A stretch of 63,850 nt of DNA, taken from the IMG/VR virus record IMGVR_UViG_3300046809_000440, positions 1 through 63,850 of that record, one strand, 5' to 3'. Position numbers and translations under genes: made by a program. Below, in pieces: positions 57,425 through 63,850 of the stretch (its first letter is position 1; every line of letters begins with the position of its first letter). The DNA is from a virus. The notes under the pieces are model-generated. The model saw only the letters and a program-made list of their open reading frames with translations. It made no database searches and was not told where the DNA came from.

Positions 57425-59296
57425 ATGCGGCCAATCCGTATAGCGGCACTTGGGCTCTTTCTGGCTGTCATCGCCGGAACGGCCTATTCCCAATCGACGA
57501 TCGATCCAAACCTGCCGGCATCGGGGTTGCCGTATAGCTCCACGCCTATCCGCAATAATTTCCAGGCGGCGATAAACGATATCAACGCCCTCTCAAACGA
57601 TATCAATGACCTAACGGGGATGGCATCGACGCTGGCAACGCTGAAAATCCCCGGAACCGATGGCACTTGCGCAGCAGATGATACAGCGGCGATTACCGCG
57701 GCGATTGCCAGGGCTTACGCGAGAGGCCCAACTAAAGGTGGGATGGCCGAACTATATCTCGGGAACGCCTGCTATCTGATTGGCGGAACAGGCGCCGAGG
57801 TGTTGCTGTTCCAGCACCCGATTCACCTCTGGGGTCCGGCGACATTCCAGATAGCCGACACGACGGGCAGCGCGACAGACATTTTCCACACCAAGCCCGC
57901 CGCGATTGCGGATAGCGGCCCCTGGCTGTTCGAGGATTTTACCGTGATGCCGAAGCTGCTGGGCAACGGCAACAGCGGCGTCGGCTCGGCCGGTCACGAT
58001 GTCTTCTTGCTCGACACCTCGGCCTCGACCGGGTTGCAACTTGAGCAGCCGACGATCCGCAACATCACGGAAATCACCGGCCAGAACGGCGTCACCGGTG
58101 GCGAGTTCATCCGCGCCGTGACGGCGATCGGGCAGACCAACGGCCAGATTTTCCGGGGCATCTTTGCCGACAACCACGCCTATCACTGCATCGATCTGTC
58201 GGCCAGCGTCTCCGACAGCAACCGCATCGAGCGCAATACGATCATCGCCCCGACGCCGGGGGACACTAATTGCGGGATTAAGCTGCAGATGATCAGCGGT
58301 GCCGGCAATGGCGTTGTGCAACGAAATAATGTCTCCGCCAACGGCGGCAACATAATCTCGGGCGGCATCAATATGGATGTCTCCTTCAATGAGTTCGAGA
58401 ACATCTACACATCGACGGAAGCCAACAGCACCCAGCTTGACTTGCCGGCAACCACGACGCTCGACTCGGTGTGGGTCCACAACAACCAGTTTCAGTCAGT
58501 CGTCAGCGTCATCGGCAAGACCACGGTGCAGTTGACCTCTATAACCGGGATCGCCGCTGGGCAGTCGGTGACGGGGACCGGCGTTCCGGGTGCCTGCACC
58601 GTGAGCACGGTTTCGACCCTGCCTCAGAAATGGGTTTACCTCTCCTGCTATCAGACCGCCCAGATCGTCTCGGGGGCGACGCTGACGATCGGCGGCGTGG
58701 GGTTCACCGTCGCCAAAACTGCGGGGCAGGCGAGCGGGGTCAACATCGGCGACGCAACCGCGATCCGTAACACGGCGACGGGCGCTGTCCTCGGGCCAAA
58801 TCGCTTCGGCTCAACGATGGGCTCCCCATACATTACCAACGTCTCCCCGACCACCGGCTGCCTGCTGATGCCCGGTAACCTATTCCTGGGGGCGGCTGTG
58901 GTGATCTCCGATACGGGCGGAGGTTGCGTAAATCTCGCCACCCTCGGTCAGGTGGCCAATTATACGCCAACGCTTTCGTGCAGCGCTGGAACGCTGACCA
59001 GCGCCGCCGCGCAAGGGACTTATTCCCGGATGTCGGCGCAAAGTCTGGTGACAATCACCATCGCCATTACGAATGCGGGCACCTGCACGGGGTCGGTTTT
59101 TGCCACTCTGCCATCCACTATCGTATCCGGGGCAGACAATACGTTTCTCATCGGGCGGGTGATCGGGAACAGCAAGGCTGTTACCGGCCTCTTGGCTGGC
59201 GGGGGCAGCCCAGTCGTTGGTGTTCTTTACTATGATGGTACAACCATAGCGGCGAATGGTGCCAACGCCGCCCTTTCCGGCTGGGTGAGGACATAG
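57425..59296 (+). CDS. Tailspike (pectate-lyase-like), 623 aa
   Basis: Starts MRPIRIAALGLFLAVIAGTA, a signal-like hydrophobic stretch, followed by GTDGTCAADDTAAITAAIAR, the usual start of a phage right-handed beta helix. Regular strand repeats follow (VSDSNRIERNTIIAPTPGDT). The C-terminal domain (YTPTLSCSAGTLTSAAAQGT) is shared with the protein at 33355. It should bind, and possibly cleave, a surface polysaccharide of the host. Confidence 0.75.
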   Translation: MRPIRIAALGLFLAVIAGTAYSQSTIDPNLPASGLPYSSTPIRNNFQAAINDINALSNDINDLTGMASTLATLKIPGTDGTCAADDTAAITAAIARAYARGPTKGGMAELYLGNACYLIGGTGAEVLLFQHPIHLWGPATFQIADTTGSATDIFHTKPAAIADSGPWLFEDFTVMPKLLGNGNSGVGSAGHDVFLLDTSASTGLQLEQPTIRNITEITGQNGVTGGEFIRAVTAIGQTNGQIFRGIFADNHAYHCIDLSASVSDSNRIERNTIIAPTPGDTNCGIKLQMISGAGNGVVQRNNVSANGGNIISGGINMDVSFNEFENIYTSTEANSTQLDLPATTTLDSVWVHNNQFQSVVSVIGKTTVQLTSITGIAAGQSVTGTGVPGACTVSTVSTLPQKWVYLSCYQTAQIVSGATLTIGGVGFTVAKTAGQASGVNIGDATAIRNTATGAVLGPNRFGSTMGSPYITNVSPTTGCLLMPGNLFLGAAVVISDTGGGCVNLATLGQVANYTPTLSCSAGTLTSAAAQGTYSRMSAQSLVTITIAITNAGTCTGSVFATLPSTIVSGADNTFLIGRVIGNSKAVTGLLAGGGSPVVGVLYYDGTTIAANGANAALSGWVRT

Positions 59297-59328
59297 CCGT
59301 GAAGTGGTTGGCAAACAAGGAGAGATTG

Positions 59329-59925
59329 ATGCGGAAAATTATTAGATACGGGCCGCTGATTCTCTTGCTGCTGGCGCCGGGGGTCGCAGATGCGCAGCAG
59401 GCGGTGACGACATACCCGGCACCGTGGTCGCAGGTCGGGAACACCGTCTCGCTTGCCGTGACCAATTCGACCGGGAATGTGAAATTGGGGTGGGCATCGG
59501 TTACGCCGGCTCCAAACCCACCGCCTCCGGCCCTGCGCGTTTGCAATACCGGCACGGTCGCGGCTTCTGTCGCCGTGGGCGGCTCCTCGATAACGGTGGT
59601 GGCAACCACGGGTATCCCGGTGAGCGCGGGAGCGTGTTCGCTGATCGCGCTCAATGGGGCGACCTATGTTGCCGCGATTACCGCGTCGAGCACGACGACG
59701 ATCACGGCGCAGACCGGAACCGGGACCCCATACGCCGGCGATTCAAGGGGAACCGGCGTCCTTACCGGATATGCGATCGGGAGCCTGCCCTCGGGGACGA
59801 TTGGGATGCTTGCCTATGTTACTGATCAACTTGGTGGTTGCCCGGTGATTGGAGCTGGGCCGACTCCTGGTGGGGCAGGTAAATGCCGAGTTTGGTATAA
59901 TGGCTCGGCCTGGGTGGGGGATTAG
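59329..59925 (+). CDS. Exported or tail-tip protein, 198 aa
   Basis: ATG at 59329 after AAGGAGAG; a GTG at 59299 is less likely. Signal-like start MRKIIRYGPLILLLLAPGVA, cleavage after ADA. The rest is Thr/Gly/Ser-rich beta (SSITVVATTGIPVSAGACSL), ending with GKCRVWYNGSAWVGD, common at the end of phage tail proteins. Possibly a tailspike accessory or tip protein. Confidence 0.6.
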   Translation: MRKIIRYGPLILLLLAPGVADAQQAVTTYPAPWSQVGNTVSLAVTNSTGNVKLGWASVTPAPNPPPPALRVCNTGTVAASVAVGGSSITVVATTGIPVSAGACSLIALNGATYVAAITASSTTTITAQTGTGTPYAGDSRGTGVLTGYAIGSLPSGTIGMLAYVTDQLGGCPVIGAGPTPGGAGKCRVWYNGSAWVGD

Positions 59926-59984
59926 CGGCACCCAGCGTTCCAATTGGTGTGGCCCTGCAATCCGCGCCTGCGCCTGGATAAAGT

Positions 59985-60500
59985 TTATTCCAGCCATCCC
60001 CAAAGAGTTCGCCTGTGTATACGAGAAATTGTGCCGTTATGTACCATGAAAATTTCGGATATTTCGGTCTGAGTCATCCCATTTTTCAGCATTTCCCTAA
60101 TTTTAAGGACATGCTCTGGCTTCAGCACATGAGACGCGTTGCGCATTCCACGAGGCGCGTTGCCGTGCCGAATTGTATCGGCACTATTTTCGGCGGGAGT
60201 CGCCCATCTAAGGTTGCTCGCTGCGGGATTAAGCTTGTTGCCGTCCCAATGGGCAACCCCATGAAATGGGGTAGGGGCAGCCCCGTGGAAAGCTGCGCAA
60301 ACAAGAGCATGTATTTGCTTACAAAAATTCTTGCCATCGCGCCTCAGCGTCACGCGTGGATAGCCCCTGATGCCGAGAGGAGTTTTAAGAATTTTGAATC
60401 CATACAATTTCCGGCTTCTCACGCGCCCGAGGTTGCTAACTTCGTAACCAGGGAAGTCAGCGACGCCGCGCCATTCTTCGGGTATAAGGGTGTCAGCCAT
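59985..60500 (-). CDS. NUMOD4-HNH endonuclease, 171 aa
   Basis: ATG at 60500 after GGAGGAGG. NUMOD4 motif EEWRGVADFPGYEVSNLGRV, HNH core HGVAHWDGNKLNPAASNLRW followed by ATPAENSAD, and a C-terminal helix-turn-helix (QTEISEIFMVHNGTISRIHR). It lies between the tail and the small-membrane-protein genes, on the opposite strand. Confidence 0.88.
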   Translation of the reverse strand: MADTLIPEEWRGVADFPGYEVSNLGRVRSRKLYGFKILKTPLGIRGYPRVTLRRDGKNFCKQIHALVCAAFHGAAPTPFHGVAHWDGNKLNPAASNLRWATPAENSADTIRHGNAPRGMRNASHVLKPEHVLKIREMLKNGMTQTEISEIFMVHNGTISRIHRRTLWGWLE

Positions 60501-60590
60501 TCCGCCCTCCTCCTGTGGCGAGATTTGGTTAGGGGCGCCGCGCCGGAGGCAAACCCGGCGCCGCGTTCCGCACTATAGCAGGAGATTGGC

Positions 60591-60887
60591 ATGGCGCTCA
60601 TCCTCGAAATCGTCCTGATCGTCTGCATGCTGCTGTGGCTATTCGCGGCTCTACCGGTCCCGGCCTCGTCATGGGCCGCACCGTATCACCCGCTGCTCGC
60701 TTGGATCAGCGTAGCGATCATCTGTTACTTCATGTTCGCGGACGGGATACCGGCGCGCCGAGCGGGAGCCGTATCGCTTAACCCTAGCACTGCGCTCTTT
60801 TCAACAGATCAGGTTCGCCCTTGGATCGGAGAGGGTGATATATGGAAGAATGTAACTTTTTCTAATCGGATGGGAACGCTAAATTGA
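60591..60887 (+). CDS. Membrane protein with two spans, 98 aa
   Basis: ATG after AGGAGATTGGC. MALILEIVLIVCMLLWLFAA is one span and YHPLLAWISVAIICYFMFAD a second; the C-terminal half is soluble. Topology would fit a holin, but no family match is claimed. Confidence 0.6.
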   Translation: MALILEIVLIVCMLLWLFAALPVPASSWAAPYHPLLAWISVAIICYFMFADGIPARRAGAVSLNPSTALFSTDQVRPWIGEGDIWKNVTFSNRMGTLN

Positions 60888-61027
60888 ACCTGCTCCTCGT
60901 CTTAATCGTCCTGATCATCCTGTTCGGAGGCGGCGGGTTCTACTACGGCGGCCCGGCTATGGGCATCGGCCTCGGCGGTATCCTCCTCATCATTTTGGTC
61001 ATCTTACTTGTGACCGGCCGGCTCTAA
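60884..61027 (+). CDS. DUF3309-like small membrane protein, 47 aa
   Basis: TTG in a TTGA overlap. NLLLVLIVLIILFGGGGFYY, then GGPAMGIGLGGILLIILVIL and LVTGRL. The two hydrophobic halves around a glycine-rich turn match the DUF3309 pattern of tiny membrane proteins. Confidence 0.65.
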   Translation: MNLLLVLIVLIILFGGGGFYYGGPAMGIGLGGILLIILVILLVTGRL

Positions 61028-61339
61028 ATGCGCTGGCAGCCCCGGCCAGTTCGTATCGAAGCGATGGTCAAAACGATCCTCGCCAACCAAGGCGCAATCC
61101 TCGCTCAACTGGAGAATATCATGTCCGACCTCTCACACCTCAACACCGCCCTTTCCGACCTGTAAACCGAAGTCGCCGCGATCGGCACGCAGATGGACAC
61201 CCTATTCGCCGACCTGAAGGCAGCCATGGCCGGCGGCGACCAGGCGGCAATCGACGCCGCGACGGCGGCGCTCCAGGCTCAGACGCAGGCGCTCCGGGAC
61301 ATCGGCACGCGGGACACGCTGGCCGCGCCGGCGCCGTAA
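61028..61339 (+). CDS. Coiled-coil protein interrupted by an in-frame TAA
   Basis: ATG directly after the previous stop: MRWQPRPVRIEAMVKTILAN ... MSDLSHLNTALSDL, then TAA (61163-61165). The frame continues open and in register as TEVAAIGTQMDTLFADLKAA, AAIDAATAALQAQTQALRDI and ends at 61339. Restoring Gln (CAA) would give one coiled-coil protein of 103 residues. As it stands there is either a 45-aa product, readthrough, or a damaged gene. Confidence 0.5.
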
Positions 61340-61360
61340 CGCATTTTTAGAGTAATCGCC

Positions 61361-61696
61361 ATGCCGTTCGATGGAACGCCGCCGCTCAACGACGGTCGCG
61401 CGGTGCTGATCGAGGCCACGCGACTACTACGCAAGCACGGAGTTGCGGCTGGCGCGGGGTATAAAAGGGGGAGTTACTGTCCGATGCAGGCCATCCTCGT
61501 CGCAGCCGGCTCCAGGGAGAGTTGGGCCGCGCCCCTGACGTATTGGCCCGCCGACGCCAGACAGGCCCTGGCCGCGGTGTCCCGCGCCGCGGGGGTGACT
61601 CCCACGAGGCTGTGGCTATGGAGCGACGAGTTGCTCTGGTTCAGGAAGACCCGCATCCTGCGGGCGATGAACCGCGCGCTTGAAATCGTACAGTAA
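61361..61696 (+). CDS. DUF6197-like hypothetical protein, 111 aa
   Basis: MPFDGTPPLNDGRAVLIEAT, then KRGSYCPMQAILVAAGSRES and a helical, Trp-rich end (TPTRLWLWSDELLWFRKTRI). The pattern resembles small proteins found in phages and actinobacteria (DUF6197), but the match is weak. Function unknown. Confidence 0.55.
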   Translation: MPFDGTPPLNDGRAVLIEATRLLRKHGVAAGAGYKRGSYCPMQAILVAAGSRESWAAPLTYWPADARQALAAVSRAAGVTPTRLWLWSDELLWFRKTRILRAMNRALEIVQ

Positions 61697-61702
61697 TCCG
61701 CC

Positions 61703-61804
61703 ATGAGGTTCGTGAGGCTCTGGCTGATGGCCGTGTTTATCGTGTTCGTCGTCCTCGTCCTCACGTTCCTTGTAATCGGGCCGCTCGCTACTCTCGGAGA
61801 ATGA
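61703..61804 (+). CDS. Single-span membrane peptide, 33 aa
   Basis: MRFVRLWLMAVFIVFVVLVL followed by TFLVIGPLATLGE: basic start, one long membrane span. ATGA overlap with the lipoprotein gene; no clear ribosome site. Confidence 0.55.
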   Translation: MRFVRLWLMAVFIVFVVLVLTFLVIGPLATLGE

Positions 61805-62112
61805 ACATGAACCGCCTTACCCTCGCCGCCGCCCTCGCCCTGCCGCTAGGCTGCCAGCAGGCGGCGCAGGTGGCCGATACGGTCTGCACCGATATGGCGG
61901 CGATGCCGCCGGCTGCCGCTGCGGCGCTCAACAGCACCGACCAGCACAGTGCCCTTGGCATTTACTGGCTTGACGCCAAAAGCGCCTGCCTCAACGGCGT
62001 GCCGACTGTGGGGGTATCGGGCGACTGGCGCGGGCAGATGTGGCAGGCTGTGAAGATGCTGATCCCGCAGGTGTTGCCGAGCTTGCTGCCGATGCTGGTG
62101 GGGCTGCTGTAA
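61801..62112 (+). CDS. Putative lipoprotein, 103 aa
   Basis: MNMNRLTLAAALALPLGCQQ has a signal peptide and lipobox (LPLGC), so the mature protein should start at Cys18 and be lipid-anchored. The C-terminus is hydrophobic (VLPSLLPMLVGLL). Together with the adjoining membrane peptides it could be part of a lysis or envelope cassette. Confidence 0.6.
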   Translation: MNMNRLTLAAALALPLGCQQAAQVADTVCTDMAAMPPAAAAALNSTDQHSALGIYWLDAKSACLNGVPTVGVSGDWRGQMWQAVKMLIPQVLPSLLPMLVGLL

Positions 62113-62115
62113 AGG

Positions 62116-62400
62116 TTACACCGCGAGCCTTTCCTGACGCGCTTCAGCCTCGATCCGGCGGCAGGCGATATCAAACCAGCGCTCGTCTTTCTCAATGCCG
62201 ATAAATCGGCCTCTCTGCCGCAGTACGGCGACGCCTGTTGTGCCTGACCCCATGAATGGATCAATCGTCAGAGACCCCGGCTCCACAAGCGCGCGGGCGA
62301 TGCGCGCCATGACAGCGATCGGCGTTTGCGTCGGATGCCCGTTCTTCTCGGCGTTGCCGTGTCGGAGCGCATCCCTATATGTTAGACCCCTAGAACGTAC
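62116..62400 (-). pseudogene. 3' fragment of a DNA methyltransferase
   Basis: Minus-strand frame open from 62400 contains HGNAEKNGHPTQTPIAVMAR and LTIDPFMGSGTTGVAVLRQR, ending in IACRRIEAEARQERLAV. These are the final motifs of a beta-class methyltransferase, but the N-terminal half with DPPY is missing. The break lies at an inverted repeat (62397-62432). An ATG at 62310 could start a 64-aa remnant. Confidence 0.75.
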
Positions 62401-62432
62401 CTATCAGGTATATAGGTAATTTTGATAGGTAC
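62397..62432. repeat. 10-bp inverted repeat between a gene fragment and a small gene
   Basis: GTACCTATCA (62397-62406) pairs with TGATAGGTAC (62423-62432) around an AT-rich centre with GGTATATAGGTA. Lies 16 bases upstream of the gene at 62448. The arm TACCTATCA also occurs twice before TerL. Operator or insertion scar. Confidence 0.6.
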
Positions 62433-62447
62433 GCAAGGAGAACGCGA

Positions 62448-62696
62448 ATGGTCGCGACTGTCTTGCCATTCCATAAGCGTAAGCCGCGCAAACCCTTGGC
62501 GAAGGACCTTGCGCGGCGTGTTCGAAAAATGCTTCGGAAAGGGAAGATGGTAGTAGCTCATCCGCGTGTGAAAGAGCGGTTACTTTCCCGGGGTATTACA
62601 GCCATGCAAATGCTAACGACAATGGACGTCGCGGCGCGGCTTGCGGTGATGCGGCTGCGTCTCAGCAAGAACCCGGGCCGCGATGTTTGGCAGTAG
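62448..62696 (+). CDS. Small basic protein, 82 aa
   Basis: ATG with AAGGAG upstream. Strongly basic (FHKRKPRKPLAKDLARRVRK), then MVVAHPRVKERLLSRGITAM. The last 28 codons overlap an opposing gene and may not be original. Possibly DNA binding. Confidence 0.55.
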   Translation: MVATVLPFHKRKPRKPLAKDLARRVRKMLRKGKMVVAHPRVKERLLSRGITAMQMLTTMDVAARLAVMRLRLSKNPGRDVWQ

Positions 62697-62936
62697 CTGC
62701 TCGAACGATTCCTTCAGGCCCGTGCCGACCGGAGCCGGCTCCGCGACCGGCACCTCGGCAAAGTCCGGGTCATCGCCCGGCCCAAGTAGATCGAGCACAA
62801 ACGCGATCTCGCCTCGCCGCGCGGCTATCATCTCCCTCCGCTTCTCCAGCACGATCATGTCGTGCCGCGCCTCATGGGAAGAATCTGTCCGGGCGGCTTG
62901 AGGGCATCCCAGACGATCGTGAGCTGCGCCAATCAC
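62613..62936 (-). CDS. Hypothetical protein, 107 aa
   Basis: GTG overlaps the upstream stop (GTGA). MIGAAHDRLGCPQAARTDSS, then LEKRREMIAARRGEIAFVLD and an acidic, Pro-rich part. The final residues (HHRKPRRDVHCR) are encoded antisense to the small basic gene, so the natural 3' end may have been lost at this junction. Confidence 0.5.
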   Translation of the reverse strand: MIGAAHDRLGCPQAARTDSSHEARHDMIVLEKRREMIAARRGEIAFVLDLLGPGDDPDFAEVPVAEPAPVGTGLKESFEQLLPNIAARVLAETQPHHRKPRRDVHCR

Positions 62937-63325
62937 CGCTCCTTTGCTTTATCTATAGCCTGCAGCCGCTTTAGGCGAGAGGCGGAGATTTTCTGCGAGG
63001 CCGCCAGCCTCCGTTTTAACTCCTTGTTGTCAGCCTCGAGCGAGCGCGCCTGCCGCCCCTCCCATGATCCGTACACCAACTCCCTAGCCGCATCGACGCC
63101 AAAACTCCGATCCCGGGATTCATAACGAGCACAGAAATGCTCCGCCGATGCTTCCACCCATGCGGGATCCGCAGTGCATTGCCCCTCCACCCATTTATCG
63201 TTGTCCCGGATCCACGCCTGCACCGCATGAAGACCTACGGTAAATTCTTGACCCTTATAACGGGGCTTCCAGCCAAGAGGGATTGTGGGAAGCCACCGAC
63301 CGCAACCCAAACAGCAGCGCCCCAT
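62933..63325 (-). CDS. Hypothetical protein, 130 aa
   Basis: Start adjoins the upstream stop (TGAATG). MGRCCLGCGRWLPTIPLGWK has a CCxxC pair; the C-terminal third is a coiled coil (QARSLEADNKELKRRLAASQ). Possibly related to phage terminase-associated or DNA-binding small proteins, but not recognised. Confidence 0.6.
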   Translation of the reverse strand: MGRCCLGCGRWLPTIPLGWKPRYKGQEFTVGLHAVQAWIRDNDKWVEGQCTADPAWVEASAEHFCARYESRDRSFGVDAARELVYGSWEGRQARSLEADNKELKRRLAASQKISASRLKRLQAIDKAKER

Positions 63326-63808
63326 TCACCGTCCCCCGCCCATCATCTCATACGGCACCCGGCAGCCCTCCTGCCCCGGCCGCGGTCCCCACCCAGGCGC
63401 CCAGATGCGGTTCTCGCGCCACATACCCAGCCGGCGCCGCCACAGGTCGGCCTCGTCAGGTTCGGGCGGCGGTTCGTCCTCGTCCTCGGCGAGCTCGGCG
63501 CGCATCTCGTCGAACGGGTCGATATTATCTTCGGCTGCGATCACCTCTTCGGAATTCTGGGTGCCTGCGTTAATTGGGTCACCAAGCAATAGATCGCGTT
63601 CGATGCGCTCCTCGCGAGTCAGCGGCTCTTGCGCACGATCCGGCTCCGCGTCAGGGTGCGGGTCCACCTCGACCCCCATCACCCGCAGGAGATCCGCGGT
63701 CGCCTGCATCTGCATCTCCGCTATCTGCGCCAGGCGCGTGAGGTGGTCCGTCAACGCCTCGATCTTGGCGGTCAGCGACGCTACCTGGTGGTCGACGCGG
63801 GTCTTCAT
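63326..63808 (-). CDS. Hypothetical acidic protein, 160 aa
   Basis: ATG after GGAGGAATC. N-terminal coiled coil (QVASLTAKIEALTDHLTRLA), then a very acidic middle (AELAEDEDEPPPEPDEADLW) and a Trp/Gly-rich end. It is the first gene read leftward from the right end of the window; its upstream promoter is not in view. Confidence 0.6.
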   Translation of the reverse strand: MKTRVDHQVASLTAKIEALTDHLTRLAQIAEMQMQATADLLRVMGVEVDPHPDAEPDRAQEPLTREERIERDLLLGDPINAGTQNSEEVIAAEDNIDPFDEMRAELAEDEDEPPPEPDEADLWRRRLGMWRENRIWAPGWGPRPGQEGCRVPYEMMGGGR

Positions 63809-63850
63809 GATTCCTCCGGGGGAACGTCTCTTCCGTCATCCGTCGCCTGG
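63809..63850. other. Right edge, 42 bases
   Basis: Contains the ribosome site of the gene at 63808. If joined to base 99 it would close the truncated gene at 99-240 with a stop shortly before this ribosome site. Nothing else is visible. Confidence 0.4.

Overview
This window looks like an almost complete tailed-phage genome of about 63.7 kb. It is GC-rich, apart from several AT-rich islands. No integrase, rRNA or host housekeeping gene is visible. The virion genes suggest a podovirus with P22-like parts: a large portal, a scaffold, a capsid protein, a gp4-like adaptor, giant internal proteins and a pectate-lyase-like tailspike. Promoter-like sites of the TTGAC-17-GCTA type and the overall composition hint at an alphaproteobacterial host; that is inference. 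The first 98 bases copy 42024-42121 and look like an assembly or terminal artefact. Without them, the leftward operon at the left end (2760 down to 99) and the one at the right end (63808 down to 62613) could join as one operon on a circular or circularly permuted molecule.

Layout. 99-2760 (minus): small accessory genes, tRNA-Arg(UCU) and tRNA-Leu(UAA), fired leftward from a control region at 2760-2863 that also drives a small XRE regulator rightward. 2863-10965 (plus): accessory operon with a second tRNA-Leu(UAA), an intein-containing DNA methyltransferase, a second methyltransferase and a VRR-NUC nuclease. 10933-14879 (minus): small genes including a Lar-like protein, a GIY-YIG protein and a second XRE regulator. 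14886-22160 (plus): replication module, with a Cas4/RecB-like nuclease, a putative SSB, a primase-SF3 helicase, a possible origin at 21155-21473 and a PD-(D/E)XK protein. 22246-24022 (minus): small membrane and unknown genes with repeated boundaries. 24126-59925 (plus): terminase, tail, ejection, portal, scaffold, capsid, adaptor and tailspike genes. 60591-62112 (plus): small membrane proteins and a lipoprotein, possibly lysis related.

The striking property is the load of homing-type endonucleases: eleven HNH and one GIY-YIG candidates. Two HNH genes lie inside inteins (in TerL and in the methyltransferase) but in a different reading frame from the intein, so the same DNA appears to encode the protein-splicing element and an independently translated nuclease. 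At least four free-standing HNH genes are flanked by homologous but diverged copies of the end of the gene they adjoin, as if the nuclease arrived together with a replacement start or end for its neighbour. Other notable points are a canonical -1 frameshift heptamer in a structural gene, an SSB-like acidic tail lying out of frame, a shared 18-bp dyad at four promoters, and repeated gene-boundary sequences.
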